DNA from: Cryphonectria parasitica EP155
Lineage: Eukaryota; Ascomycota; Sordariomycetes; Diaporthales; Cryphonectriaceae
Direction of reading: 5' to 3'
DNA length: 64,000 nucleotides
Assembly (NCBI RefSeq): GCF_011745365.1
Contig: NW_024468911.1
Span: 924,759-988,758 of the forward strand
Below, one piece after another: positions 11,355 through 23,394 of the stretch. The stretch's first letter is position 1. Every line of letters starts with the position of its first letter. The notes beneath the pieces were generated by a model, which saw only the letters and a program-made list of their open reading frames with translations, made no database searches and was not told the origin of the DNA. The position numbers and the translations under genes are program-made.

Positions 11355-11869
11355 CCTTCTCTCGCTCCTGTTGTTGGGCCTCCTGCGGCTCGAGGCCGAC
11401 GATGCTCGTTGTCGTCACCACCACGCCGGGAGAAGTGCAGGTAGGACACAAGCCACACCAGACGACATCCTCGATCTCGACGCGGACGGTGCACGAGTTC
11501 CACGAGAGCCGGGTGCGCGTGAGCAGCTCTGAGGGGACGGGAATCTCGGGCTCGCTTGGTGAGCAGGCCGAGCTCGGGGTTGCGCACAGCTGGCGCCGTT
11601 CCAGACAGATGAGAGGAGGGTCGAGGAGGGTGACTGTGGCAGTGGGGACGGGGCAGCCTAGATTAGGTTGCGGGACCGCAGTAGTACTTGGTTTGGGGGA
11701 GATGTTTGTCAATATCCTCGAGTCTCGTCCATCGTGTGTGTGTGTGTGTGTAAGAGAGGTGAGATCGGAGGACATATACTTACCCTTGAAGGAGGAGCAG
11801 CATGAAACCCAAGATGGCCACTACAAACTTGTGTGGTGTGATAACAGACATGGCGAGCACATGGGCCAT
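10858..11869 (-). CDS. Secreted polyQ and Cys-containing protein of unknown function
   Basis: Not a recognised family. Exon 1 (11869-11784) encodes a signal-peptide-like start, MAHVLAMSVI then a hydrophobic run ending LGFMLLLLQG, with a GTAAGT donor in phase 2. Exon 2 runs to 10858. Its acceptor is uncertain: CGAG before 11716 (67-bp intron) or CAAG before 11686 (97-bp intron). Both keep frame. The mature region has scattered Cys pairs (CGLCPTC, QCFCPLAPQAC, CRCLGC), a run of about 13 glutamines encoded by near-pure CAG, and two identical 18-residue repeats starting ELAPHAPRVTSPPSIS. The repeat and polyQ suggest rapid length change. It could be a secreted effector-like or wall-associated protein. 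That is inference. Confidence 0.6.
11073..11183 (-). repeat. Perfect 54-bp tandem duplication (coding)
   Basis: Two consecutive identical 54-bp units (18 codons each) inside the secreted protein gene, plus 3 bp of a third. No substitution between copies, so the duplication is recent or was homogenised. Confidence 0.95.
11317..11353 (-). repeat. CAG trinucleotide tract (polyQ)
   Basis: CTG repeated about 12 times on the + strand, read as CAG glutamine codons on the coding strand. Confidence 0.95.
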
Positions 11870-14800
11870 GATCAGGTCTGATAGGCTTTCGAACTCCCTG
11901 CAGCTGGACCTTGCTCCGAATTACATGTCCTTGATCTCACACGGAGGGCACCTGGTGTGTCTGTGACTCGGACGTCTTTATAACGTTGTTCGTCAACCAT
12001 ATCAGACTCTCCTCTCAGTCAGCACTGCCGTCTTCCTATGGTCTTACGGAGCCTTGTGAGGGTTTTAGGACTATTGCCATTCTTTAAGTGTCACCACCAA
12101 AGGACAGTATTGACGCTCTCAAGCTTTGATTCACAGGTCCAAAACCTTCTGGGCCGTCGTCACTATACCACTTGGTCTTAACGCTGTCTTGTCCAAGCTC
12201 ACCGCTCCCAGCAGTCCTGTGTGCGAGCCGCTAATCAACCTTTTGCTCCCCCTCTCTCACCATCCCGAAGAATGGGAGACAGCTTCTCACGTGCCCACTT
12301 ACCCGCTGCAGCTCGAGGTCGGCGAGGACAAGAGGGACCTGGTGTGGAGAGGGCGGCATGGCATCGAGGTATCAAGACAAGATCTGAAGATATGAGTTGC
12401 GCGTGTAACAGAGAGGCCGCCTAGTGGTTTGAGGGCCAAGATCAGTGTGCGTCCGTAGCCCTTGCCCTGGCTCCTCTCAACAACCACTACTAATCAAGAA
12501 GACTGATGTCTCGCCAAGGGGACACGTACTGTCAAGGGATGTCCCTTTCGGGGATCTTGGGAGCTACTTGGCAACCATTCAATAATATTGGGCATGCCGA
12601 TCTGTCTCGGTCATCCAGCTGACAACCATCAAAACCTCCCTCCCCTGCCACCCAAAATAGGCCTACCTCGACCAGGAATGAGATCGAGAGAAAAAGAAAG
12701 GGTGTCGCATTCGAGCCAACCACAGGCTTGGAACAGGCTCGGATCGCGGAACAGATGCTGCTAATCAAAAAACCGACTAGCACTATTTAGTAGCATTATA
12801 TCGCTGTTTGTCTTTTTAATCTCCTTATCTCCTCCATACGTCTTCTCATGGTAGTTGGGGCCATTGATGAGTAGCTGAAGGAAAAACTCGCTAGCATGTG
12901 AATGGAACTCATAATAGATATTCACCGTTACAAAAGATGTGTTTTGGTGTCGTCTGATGAGAAATTCTAGAAGCGTGTTGTCGTAATCAGTCAGGGCGAC
13001 GGTGCAAGGATGTCGAGGGGGTTCTATTAGTAGCATCGCAGCTAGGATGAACTGAATCGCGGTGCCCTTAATATGTCTGCATTATAGAAGTGTTGGCCAT
13101 AGAAGTCTGGTGTAATCGAGTCAGAAATGGAAATGTACAGAGAGGATGGCCAGCATAATATTCATATTACACAACATGTTGCAGCAAAATGCCTTATTTA
13201 TGAGGAATTCTCTGTGGCAATCATTGGATATCGTCAACAAGTATACCGACCTAAGCATTCCCCCAAAGTCGGGCCATAAGTGATGAATAAGATCCTATTG
13301 GCAAGACTCTAGCACATGGATGGCCCTTCCACGTCCGCGATGCACGGAGCAACAGATTGCGATGGAGCGCAGCGCTTTGACCAAAAGACTAAACACTGTT
13401 TTCCATCATTCTAGGCTGAACAGCCCCGGGATAAAAAGACCCCACCACTATCATTTACGGGGCAAAGCGCACAGACACGAAAATCCCTATTGCCTGCATA
13501 AGAGGGGGTGCTGAGTTGCCCTACTCCTCCTTCTCCTCCCAGAGCCGATAGCCGGTGACTTGCAGATCGCTCGATGATTATCAGGTAAGTGGTTTATGAT
13601 CCCTTTTCTGGTACTGGTAGCTGTTGGCTGCGTCGGTTGGTCACAAAACTTGGTACGAAGTAAGAAAGACAGAGCGAGAGACAGAGACTCGTAGAACTCA
13701 ACTCTCTCGGAAGTTTATCTGGGACCGCCAGGGAAGAGCGCCGTACGATTTTTCCCGGCACAGTCCCAAGCCGACGAAAGTTCTGCCCGTTTAGGATGTT
13801 CACGAGTCCAGACGCGGCTGTTCAATGGGGGTGATTAGTCTACCACGTACAGTATGGTTGAGTTGAAAGAAGCGTGTGATAGATATTCTGGGGAACGCCC
13901 TCAAGCCACACATGGCCCAAGGCGGCATCCGGTCGTCTTGGTCCCTATAACCCAACACCAAATGTCAGAGCAAGTTGACAGGCACCCCCTGAAGACGATT
14001 TGGGGGCTACATTATACTATATATCGGCGTTGCCCATTTACAGGCTGGCGGAAGCACCACGAGCCCTATTTACAATAGCCTGTTGCGAGTTAGTTGGTCA
14101 TGGTGGTGAAGCTACGCCCGTAGTTTGTTTGACCAAGCACTTAGCGTGCGCTCGCACTGGTGGTGTTTGCCATCTCAGTGGCTTTTGAAGGAGGTTATGA
14201 AAGATTGCAACTCACTCGTGCAATGATAGGATTTTTAAACTTTTTTTTTGCTGAGAGCTGAACGCGTAGACGAGACTGAGGCTGTATAAGGATTTACATG
14301 TTCCCTCGGACCATGGCTCGACAAGGAGAGTGCTCGACATGGCTCATGGCATGTGTCTGCGATGCATTTTAATGGGAGAAATCATGCGCTGCTGAGACTC
14401 TAATCATCCAGACACATACGACCGTGGTAATGGTCACATGTTGAAACGTTCACTGGGGTACTCAGCCCAGGTGCCTGGACCAGTCTTTACCAATCCGCCT
14501 TTGGCCTCATTAGCGATATGAAAGACCCCTTTCTCCTATGTTTGTACTATGGTACCCGATCTGCGCTCGGTCCTTGTAAGGTGTGGACCCCGCTTGTCTT
14601 TTTAAGTGAGAACAAGAAAAATTGGCCAGCCAAGGGGAGGGAAGCAGGGTGGGATGGTTCGAGATCCACACCTCCGTACCATAGTACAAAGGAGCCTGGG
14701 GGCGGTTCGATTCAAAGAAATGATGAATGCTGCCCCCTTGACCTGATTTCAAGAAATTCCATGTCGGCTTCCACTTTACATATTTCGTTCGCCTACGATC

Positions 14801-14988
14801 GCGGTCCAACCTTCACTTCAGGGTCCTGCCACCTCTCACTCGTTCGAGGCAGTTGAACTCGACGACAAGCAACAACAACATACTTGTGTATACGGCCATC
14901 GAATGGCCTGACTATCGGAGCAGCCGGACACGGACCACAGCCCCCTGAATGGTGTAGCCGCGAAGTCCGTCACAGGCATGCCAGGACC
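11870..14988. other. Gene-poor 3.1-kb interval
   Basis: No gene I can support. Short frames lack family features and codon bias. It contains an imperfect inverted-repeat element (14533-14694, separate entry). Decayed repeat DNA is possible but not demonstrated. Confidence 0.55.
14533..14694. mobile_element. Candidate MITE-like inverted-repeat element
   Basis: A perfect 15-bp inverted pair (TTTGTACTATGGTAC at 14541-14555 and its complement at 14676-14690) extends to 19 bp on both sides if a 4-bp TATG insertion in the left arm is allowed (CTCC outside each arm). An inner pair, AGGTGTGGACC at 14579-14589 against GATCCACACCT at 14663-14673, pairs with one mismatch. Total about 160 bp. No open frame and no obvious target-site duplication. 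It could also be a non-mobile hairpin. Confidence 0.4.
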
Positions 14989-16593
14989 ATGACGAAACTC
15001 ACCGACCTGCTCGGTTCTTACGACAACCTAAATGATGCGCCGTCGCTGCTCAATCACCCGTCTAATATTCTTGCCATCACTATTGTTTTCGTGGTACGTA
15101 GGAAGATCACGACCTCGAGACAACTTGCAACTGGGGCTTCGTTCACTTCGGCCCTTCTGCTGGCCAGACGGCTAACAACGCGAGGATCCTGAGCGATCAT
15201 GAACAGGTCTTGTCGTTCATATGTGCTTTAATGAGACTGTACACGCGACTTTTCCTTTTTCACTCCGCTGGATGGGATGACTTATTCATCACCTTGTCTC
15301 TTGTATGTCATAATAATGTCTTTTTCTCAACATATTGATGCCTTCGTGATGAGTACTTATTTCCTCTGACTCAAATTGATAGCTCTCCACGCTGGGTGGA
15401 TCGACTTCAATATGTATTGCCGCAGTTCACGGCGGCCTAGGCTCTCATTTCATAACCCTAGGTTTATCGGGGATGGTTAAATACCTAAAGGTACGATACA
15501 AGTATTACATGACATGCCACTTTGCTGTTGACACTGAGCCGCAAATGCTGATACAAGTTCGGTATATATAGATTTTCTGTGCGTCTCACCATGTGTACTG
15601 TTGGCCAGCTGCGGCAAAGCTTGAGGTTAAAATACTAATGTGAAATTCATAAAGACTTCGGAAACGCATTCTATCCAACGTCCGCCGGGCTCATCAAACT
15701 CGCCCTGCTCTTTCAGTATCTTCGAGTGTACGACAAGGGATCTGTGTTCCGAAAAGCCACAAAAGTGATGATTTGCGTAGTAGCAATATGGTCCATCTCA
15801 TTTAGCGTTTTCGGCTGGATACCGACGTGGCCGGTGGAGGCTTACTGGAATCTCGAGATGCCTGCTTTCCGATATGGATTTGGATCACTGTACCTGGGCC
15901 CCTTTGTCTCGATTTATGTGAGTCTGACCGCGACGAATATGGTCTTGGACGTGATCGTTCTCGGCCTGGCTGCGCCCCTCCTCCTGGTGAACAAGAAGCC
16001 AGAAGCTGTCTCGCGTTGGTCCTTGGTGTCTCTTTTTGGCCTCGGCAGCCTGTGAGTGCCTGTTTTCAGCTCCTCTTTGTCATTGATCATCCATTTGATA
16101 CTGACACAATTGCTCCAGTGCTAGCGTTATGTCGATATGGCGCCTGGCCGCCATAATCGAAACTCAAGCTACGACAAAGCCAACGTTCGACCCGACATGG
16201 TACGGTGCCATGCCGATTGTTCTAGCGGTACTGGAAGTGGACATCGCAACCATCACGGCGTCCCTCCCTGTCTTCTGGCCCGTCCTTCAGCAGCTCCACC
16301 AGAACCAGATCCTGGTGACACGGGAGGTGAAGATTGTCCGCGAGGAACGACGTAGAAATACGGCCGAGACATCCTCCGACCGGGACGATGAGGGCATTGA
16401 GTTGCAGAGGAGCGAGTCTGCACTCCAGCTTCATAGCAATAAGAGTGAGCACTATGGGGATCCATATGTGGCAGAACAGGTCAACCCGTTCAGGAGGCTG
16501 GAACTGCAGTTCGGGACGAAGGCTGAGATTGACGTCTCACCTCTGGGGAGAAAAACGAGCATCACATCATATAGGATGAGAGACACTGATTAG
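14989..16593 (+). CDS. Fungal rhodopsin-domain integral membrane protein (PTH11-like GPCR-type)
   Basis: Seven-helix membrane protein of the large fungal rhodopsin-domain family. Some members act as surface sensors, and most are unstudied. Six exons: 14989-15093, 15207-15302, 15383-15490, 15572-15578, 15655-16051, 16119-16593 (395 aa). Each junction keeps frame and restores family sequence: LRLYTR-like MRLYTRLFLF with AGWDDLFI, HGGLGSH, a 7-nt exon giving IFY across the splice, LIKLALLFQYLRVY, then WPVEAYWNLE, ATNMVLDVIVLGLAAP and RLAAIIETQA. The family hallmarks DD after helix 2, GLG and the short acidic C-terminal tail are present. The tail (from about residue 305) is charged and cytoplasmic. 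No CFEM domain is visible. It stands alone between gene-poor flanks. Confidence 0.88.
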
Positions 16594-18859
16594 GGACAAC
16601 ATGATTAGGTCCAAATTACTAAATAACAGGGAAAAAATCTTTCCCACAACATATAACTCCACCTCTCCAATGGTTGCTTGCTTGTTCCCAGATTATTAGT
16701 AACGTTGAGTTGCTATCAAGAGCTGAAGTAACAATGGAGACTGCTCTAACGTTTGTTATGGACAATATGTAGCTGGCGAGTTCACATGGATCAAAATGAG
16801 GGATCTTGTGGCAGTGGCCATAGGGGCCTCAAGTGAATGAGGCCTGGGTGGCCACCCTGACTCAACTGGCCTGAGCCATTCAATGGAAAGGCAGTGAGTC
16901 GCCAGGTACGCTAGCCTAGTTGGGACTAGTGCCAATCGCCTTTCTATATAGAAGGCAATTGGCAAGCGCGCCTTGAGATAGATTAATTGAAGAACCATCT
17001 TCCCTTATATCATTTGTAGTACACCATAGAGTGCCTTCTACAGATCTACCTTGTAAGGCGATATTATAGTTGAGGTCTTTATCTTTTAATGCAGAACTCA
17101 TGCGAGGGTACAGCAACAGCCAATACCGGCCAGATAGCCCCAGAAAATTCAGACTTCTGCCCTTTTTCTCTGCTCCTCTCAGTGCAATCTCAATCAATAA
17201 CCTTTCCAAGGAACTAGGTATTCCTAGGTGATTACGCTGGAACTATAATATGGCTTCCGAAAGAAGACTCATTCTTACGTTGTTTCACCCTTTTTGATCT
17301 CATAATTACCCAAGTATTTACTTGCAACTATGAAAACAGCTGCATCTCGTATGAACACTAGGTCAATGCCATTGACACTGTAAGAGTGGGGTGCCTGGCC
17401 ACCATGTATATGAATGCTAGTCTGCTACTAATGACAGAATCATTGATTATGAAAAATAAGACGAGCATGCCGTAACCTGGAAGGGCTTCAACATAAACAT
17501 TCGGAGTTCTTACGCCAGACCTAAGTTTTCTCTATTTCAACCTGTTGGAATGTTCGTTTGTCATGAAGAACGCAGAAGGAGGAAGTCCCGAAAGATGATC
17601 AATGTTTTTTCCCCCAAGTCTACTTGGTTATATCATCAGTGGGCTGAAAAACTCCGAAGGCCGCTAGTTATTACTACCTCTGCGCTTCAATATCACTTGG
17701 TGACATCAATCTCGACTCGGTATGGCTCGCCACATTCGGCATGATACTCGAGCACTTTTGAGAATCGCACAGAAGGAGTGCGGAGGAAAACAGGCTTTCT
17801 TAACCTTAATGTTTGAGCATATAATAACATGCAAACTTCCCGACTTTTAGACTGGGTCTGGGAGAATGATCTGCGACGTCGATGTGGAGTAACACGGGGG
17901 GACTCGTTGAGGCAGGACGAGGACCCACTCTCGACCAGCGACAATACCATCTATCATTCTTTTTACTCTTGACCTGTGTCTGCTTGACTTTTCGAAGTTC
18001 ATTTTAATTGAGAAATGAAGAACGAAGGCACGTTCTCATTTTCCGAGGGAGCAATTGTAGAATTTCCCACACCCCGAAAATCCCCACGGTTTAGTCATGA
18101 GAAAACAGAGAACACGAATCTAGATGGGACGGTCTGTTTGTTTTTGGCAGACCCGAGGCGTCTCAGAATTCAACCAGAATGGCTTGGCCCTTTTCCTCGC
18201 TTCACCTAGATGAGACCATGTCCAAATCTGATACACGCACACAGGAGGTTCACGTTCGACCCCTTGAGCCCCTTTCATGAGGCCTCATCCAGTCTACTCC
18301 AGCAGCACACACGGTTGACTGCTGCATCTTCACCTCCGTCCCTTTCTCCAGCTGGCCTGCCAAAAAGTCCCTGGAAACGAAGGAAACGATTTGACATCGG
18401 GACGGGCATTCTGGACTGCCGACAATCCAGAGACCGTTTTTTTCTCTCTTTCTTTCTCTTTCTGTGTTTCCAACGAGTCCTGGCTGGACCTGGTCCGATG
18501 TATAGGAACGAACTCACTCTGGTTCCCTACTACTAGTACTACCCCGCGACATTCGTCCGGATCTTGTTCCTTCTTCCACTTCTGTCTTTCTCTTCCAAGC
18601 GCTGGACGTGATTTCGATTCAGGGCTTCATCTATCTATCGTTCTTTATCTTTTCTTCTCTTTTTCTTGTTTCCCTTCCCCAGTTCAGTAATACTTCCAGC
18701 TATTCTTTAATTGTTCTCCTAATGTCTCTCGGGATTGGCGTGTGACCTGTTCACATGCTACCTTCATCCTCAATCTCGTTCGTCACCTGTCTCGTTCGCT
18801 CGCTGGGCTGGCCTCAAGACAGCAACGTCGCAGTTAACGATCTGTAAGGACATCGTGGC
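16594..18859. other. Gene-free interval
   Basis: 2.27 kb, AT-rich in its first kilobase, where decayed or RIP-affected DNA is possible. Pyrimidine-rich near 18430-18690, in what is likely the leader of the next gene. No gene supported. Confidence 0.55.
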
Positions 18860-20582
18860 GTGGACGCCACCGACCTACAGGGGATCAAGAGAGACATGGA
18901 CCAAAAGGACAAGAAAGACGAGTTCTCGGACCTCGAGGTGGTTGTCGACAACTCATCCACATTATCATCCTCCTCCTCTGTGCCGCCGCCACCGCGTCGG
19001 TCCTACTGGAACGAGAAGTTCCTTGCCGTCCCCGACAGCCCACCACCACCCAAAGCAAAGAGTGCCAAGGATGAAGAAGCCGGCCTGGAATACCCCTTCT
19101 CAGCCGACACGCTGACCGCACCACCGCCAGCATATTACTTTGTCGACGCCAAGGGACAGAAGCAGGCTCTCTACACCGTGCCCAGCAACGGCTCCGACGC
19201 CGCGTCGATCGCGAGCTTCAAGGGCAGCTACAACAATGCCCAGGGAGGATGGTGGCGGTCGCTGGGCGAGGGGCGGCGGATCTGCGGCCTGCGCAAGAAC
19301 GTCTTCCTGGCGGTCATGGCGGGGGGGTGTTTCCTAGTATTCGGCGTCCTCACCACGACGCTGCTCCTCACGCTCGGCCGCAACCGCCCGCACAGCAACG
19401 GGCCCAGCCCCCAATTTTCGACCCTGGAACTGCTGAGCCAGAAGGACAGCGGGCCTGTCCTGGCGGCCTCGGACCTGGCTGCTATGAACTGGACGGACCC
19501 GAGCGCCGGCACGCCGTACGCTGGGGTCGTGTACCAGTCCTCCGGCGACACGGGCGCCGCCCTCATGATGGCGGTGAAGAACGAGGCGACGCAGGCGTGG
19601 AGCAAGATGAACATCTCGGCGGCTGTGCCTGAAGTGGCCGACGCCATCCTGCCCGGCACGCCTCTTGCGGCGGCGACCGACGGTGGCATGTGGAACGTCT
19701 ATTATGTGGACAAGTCTCTGAGCATAGCAGAGGTGTACTCGGCGGACCCGACCAACTCTACGAGCTGGAGGCAGGGGTCTTTCAGCGCCGCGCTGGCCCG
19801 CCCTACTATTCAGCCCGGTTCCCAGCTGAGCGCCATGTGGCAGCAGCAGTGCGCCAGCTGCGACAACGCGCTCTTTGTGATGTGGCAGAGCAACCAGGCG
19901 GATATCGTCATAGCCAACATGACGAACGGCGTGTGGGGACAGCCTGCCATTGTTGCGAGCGACGCGGCGCCGGGGTCTGGTGTGGCGATCAGTGCCTTTA
20001 CGGACAGTGGGTCGGAGGTGACGACCGGTGCGGATCCCAACGCCATCAGGATGTATTATGAGCAGAACGACGGGTTGATGGAGGTCATGAATGGACCCAG
20101 TACTGGCGGACAAATGAAGACTGGCAACTCTGGTGAGTGGAAACCCATGTTTACGACGAGCCGAGTTGGATGATGAACCACTTGTATGAGAAACACGAGC
20201 GAGGATTGAGACTGACTGACAACCATGCACCTCAGGCGACCCCATCAAGGATGATCTCTCCGTCCGGCCCTCGCCCAAGCTGGCCAGCACAACCTTTGGA
20301 ACAGACGGGTCAGGCCTGACCAACAACGTCGTCACCTTCATCGACCCTTTCAAGGGTGCCCTGACCACGGCCGCGTGGAAACCTCAAGGCGATTGGGTCG
20401 TGGCGGGTCCCCAGCTGAGCGGAGGACCTATTGACCTCGAGGAGCAAGGCTTCTCGTCCGTCGCTCAGACGCAGGAGACAAAGGTCTATTTATACAGCCC
20501 CGGCAAGAGCGAGATCCATGAGTATGCCGTGAACTCGACCGACGTGTTTGTCTGGACGTGGACGGATAAGGTCCAGTGTTGA
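18860..20582 (+). CDS. Fucose-lectin-like beta-propeller protein, type II membrane anchored
   Basis: Exons 18860-20132 and 20236-20582 (intron GTGAGT to CAG, phase 1), 539 aa. Residues 1-140 form a charged, proline-rich cytoplasmic segment (PPPPRRSYW, SPPPPK). One hydrophobic segment, FLAVMAGGCFLVFGVLTTTLLL (about 148-169), is followed by a long exterior domain. That domain shows repeated W/Y-rich blades with Asn-glycosylation sequons (NWTDPS, MNISAA, NSTSW, NMTNG), as in fungal fucose-specific lectin-like proteins. The final blade ends VNSTDVFVWTWTDKVQC. Related predicted proteins are widespread in Sordariomycetes. Sugar-binding residues cannot be judged here, so true lectin activity is an inference. 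Confidence 0.75.
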
Positions 20583-20901
20583 GGCTGGCAAGTGGCGTCG
20601 TGGCGGACGTATTGAGTGTACAGCAACAATGAACCATGAAGAGGACGTAAAATATTAGCAACTGGCCTTTTGAATCTCGATGTGCAAATGTTATCATGAA
20701 TAAGAAGTATTCGATTGAACATGTTTTAATATCGATGACATGCATGAAATGACCGCGAGCTTTGTTTGTACAGCAAGTAAGTAGAAAGTTACAGTGTTCC
20801 ACGCATTCGCCTCTTTTCTTTCTGTCTTTTTATTTACTTTTTCTTTCTTTGAGAACAAGACGTGCCATCTATATTGATGGAAGGTCAACCCCCGGGCCGG
20901 A
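20583..20901. other. Convergent 3' intergenic region
   Basis: 3' flanks of the lectin-like and acetylxylan esterase genes. AT-rich, nothing else seen. Confidence 0.6.
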
Positions 20902-21740
20902 TCATGTAGACGACGAGTTCAGCTTGCTCTGGATGAACGCGAAGGCTTGCTGTCCATACTCCGAGCCATAGCCTTCGTGTGTGGCGGCATCATCACCGTT
21001 GCAGCAGTAAGGGTCCGAGGAGTCGCAGTATGACTGGATCTTGGCCGCGCTCGGGCAGGTAAAACCAGCGGTCCGAGCATCAAACTGCAAAGGGAGAGAA
21101 AATGAGAGAAAATGAGAGTCAGTAAGCATCAGCAAGCATCTAAGCAGGGCCTGTGCATGCGGCAAAGGACATGTCATTCTGGGTCTCATCGACTTACTCC
21201 GCCCGCCTCGCATGTCCCAACCTCATAAGAAAGACCGCTCACGAAACGAGGGTCGCCCATGAAGATAGCCGCCTTGATCTGACTGACAGCCGCCGCGGAC
21301 AACGGCACCGCGGTGCTGGTGATGCCCTCGGCAGTGTCGCCGCCTCCACACAGCGCATCGTCCATGATCTGTCCGCCCTGTGAATACCCAACCAGCACGA
21401 TTTGCGAGTCTGGGCACTCCTCGGCAAAGTCGTTGACGGCGGTGGTGACGGCCTCGACACCCTCCTTCGCCGAGTCGGCGTAGCTGACACCGCCGCAGGA
21501 CGACTGGCCTCCGCAGGCCGGATAGTCGATGGCCACAGAGGTGGAACCCGAGTAGGCCTGGGTCACCATGTCGACAACGGTGGCAGATGAACCAAACCCA
21601 GCTGAGGCTGTCGTCTCCCGGGCTCCAAAGACATGAACACCAGGGCAGGAACTGGACTGGCGCGGCAGCAAGTCAGAGACTGGCTTCCCAGAGGCTAGGA
21701 AGGCCTGGGACATGGCGAAAGTAAGAGCAAAGGTCTTCAT
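20902..21740 (-). CDS. Acetylxylan esterase, carbohydrate esterase family 5 (cutinase fold)
   Basis: Removes acetyl groups from xylan outside the cell. Exons 21740-21198 and 21084-20902 (113-bp intron, GTAAGT to CAG, phase 0), 241 aa. A signal peptide (MKTFALTFAMSQAFLASG) is followed by a Kex2-like LLPRQ. The mature enzyme starts CPGVHVFGARETTAS, a pattern of acetylxylan esterases rather than true cutinases. Catalytic triad by family analogy: S120 in VGYSQGG, D205 in SDPYCC and H217 in ATHEGYG. Conserved cysteines pair across the fold (CGGQSSCGG, CCNG). No carbohydrate-binding module. A TATA-like TTATAA lies about 160 bp upstream. Confidence 0.93.
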
Positions 21741-22680
21741 GGTGGGAAACCGTCAACTGTGGATAATAGAGAAAAGAGCTACACTTGTGTTGGCTTAAGA
21801 CAAGTGATGGTGGCGGTAAAGATCAACAGTGTCTTTGCTTGAACATCAAAGTTGGCAAATCGGCAAACAATAGGTGAAAGTAGGGTCGGAGCCATCTTAT
21901 AAGAAAGCGTCGTGCGGCGGCGCTTCCATGTGGGCATGATGCTCTATTTCCATGGCATTAAAGGCGTTGAGTGGGCATCTGAGATCGTTGACGGATGTAT
22001 ATTAGAATGGACACGAGCCAGGAGGCCCATCTGGCTTCGATTGGCCGAGTGAAGAACATTGACCCTCACTGCATTGCTGAGCATGATCTGAGCTTGAAGA
22101 CCCGGTGGCCTCAGATATACGAAGTCGCGTCTATAGTCTGGTACAGCTCCGCAGGTAGAATTCGGCAACCGCAGTCAAAGTCAAAACCTGAAACGACCAA
22201 GGAATGTTCTTGGAGGGCTCAGCCTGGAAACTCAATGTTGATGGACCGCCCGTGAGGCGAGTGGGGCCGTTTCGTTTCGCAAGGATTATTATACATGGGA
22301 CACACCTTTCGAGAAGCCGTAGGCGAACACGGGACCTCACCCTCTAATACAACAAAATCCACTTGGCGATGATGTGCGGTTGGCCTTTCTGGGCTCTTCC
22401 AGAGACAAGGAGAAGAGCTCGCGTCTTTTCATCGGGAGACAGCTTGTGGATACTCTGCCCAGCGATAGTGAATCAAGATGGGCTCTCAAGTCCTCAGCAC
22501 CATTCCGCATCGGGAGGAAGCTCGGTGATAAGACATCGGCCAGGGAGTCACGGTGGCGGACATTTTCACCATCAGCAACACCTCCACGGCGGGTTATGAG
22601 ACAAAGCATCACCGCTCACCAGCTCATATAAGGAACTCGAATGGGGCCAAGTTGACCGCGTCGCTAAACAGGAGCCCGCC
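21741..22680. other. Divergent promoter region (acetylxylan esterase / GNAT)
   Basis: 940 bp without a supported gene. A TATA-like TTATAA sits near 21900 on the esterase side. Confidence 0.55.
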
Positions 22681-23394
22681 ATGTTGGGGGTCCCAATCGA
22701 AAAGGCCACAGCGGCCGACGCGAAAGCCGTAGCAGACATCTACCAGGACCGCCCCACGAACAACTTTAACCGCCTCTCGCACGGCAATGTATCTCCATCC
22801 GTCTTCAACGCAGGTTTGGAGGCTATGTTTGCCGAGAGCCTGCAGGACCCAAATGAGCTGCTGCTTGTGTACCGCGACGAGAGCCACCCGGAGCGTAAGG
22901 TTGTGAGTTATATCAACCTAGCCAAGACCGAGACAACCGTGGCGACCTCAGAGGTAAAATCTTCTCCAACATCTAGCCATTTCACGATTGCACGACCACT
23001 AATATCCGTTTAGGAAACCATCGCCGCTCGAGCCAAATATGAAGCGCGTGTCATGCCTGGCATGAATGGCCCGCTCCTGGTGGAAATGTGGGAGAAACTC
23101 GACCGCATGGCGGAGAAGATTATGGCCGGCCGGGGACCCTACTGGATGGTTGATAATGTCGGCACGCTGCAGAGTCATCAGAGGAGAGGCATTGCGTCTG
23201 CACTGATCCGAGCATCGTTTGAGGAGTGCACGGGCTTGCCGATATATCTGGACACCTCTGGGGACGAAGACGCGAGAGCGTGGCGGCTCTATGAGCGGCT
23301 GGGCTTTCAGATTGTGGCCGAATTTGAGATTGATCTCGTCAAGCATGGGGGCGAGGGGGCACATAAGCATTTTGGTATGCTGAGAGAGCCGTAA
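22681..23394 (+). CDS. GNAT-family N-acetyltransferase
   Basis: Acetyl-CoA dependent acetyltransferase, substrate unknown. Exons 22681-22953 and 23014-23394 (60-bp intron with a CTAAT branch site and TAG acceptor, phase 0), 217 aa. The acetyl-CoA binding motif A is SHQRRGIASALI (Q/RxxGxG/A type). It is followed by LYLDTSG-like PIYLDTSGDEDA and the C-terminal motif YERLGFQIV. An upstream ATG in the leader is closed by TGA within five codons, so MLGV is the start. Length and layout match fungal GNAT proteins often found as stand-alone genes. Confidence 0.88.

Noticed and set aside
12690..12745. tRNA-like TCGAA context on the minus strand
   Set aside because: The B-box match is poor and no acceptor stem or anticodon arm can be folded around it.
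14410..14440. ACATACGACC word resembling the 5' end of fungal 5S rRNA
   Set aside because: Similarity stops after about ten bases, and the internal control region is missing.
19334..20368. 344-codon minus-strand frame over the lectin-like gene
   Set aside because: Antisense, Arg/His-rich shadow. It crosses the intron of the real gene.
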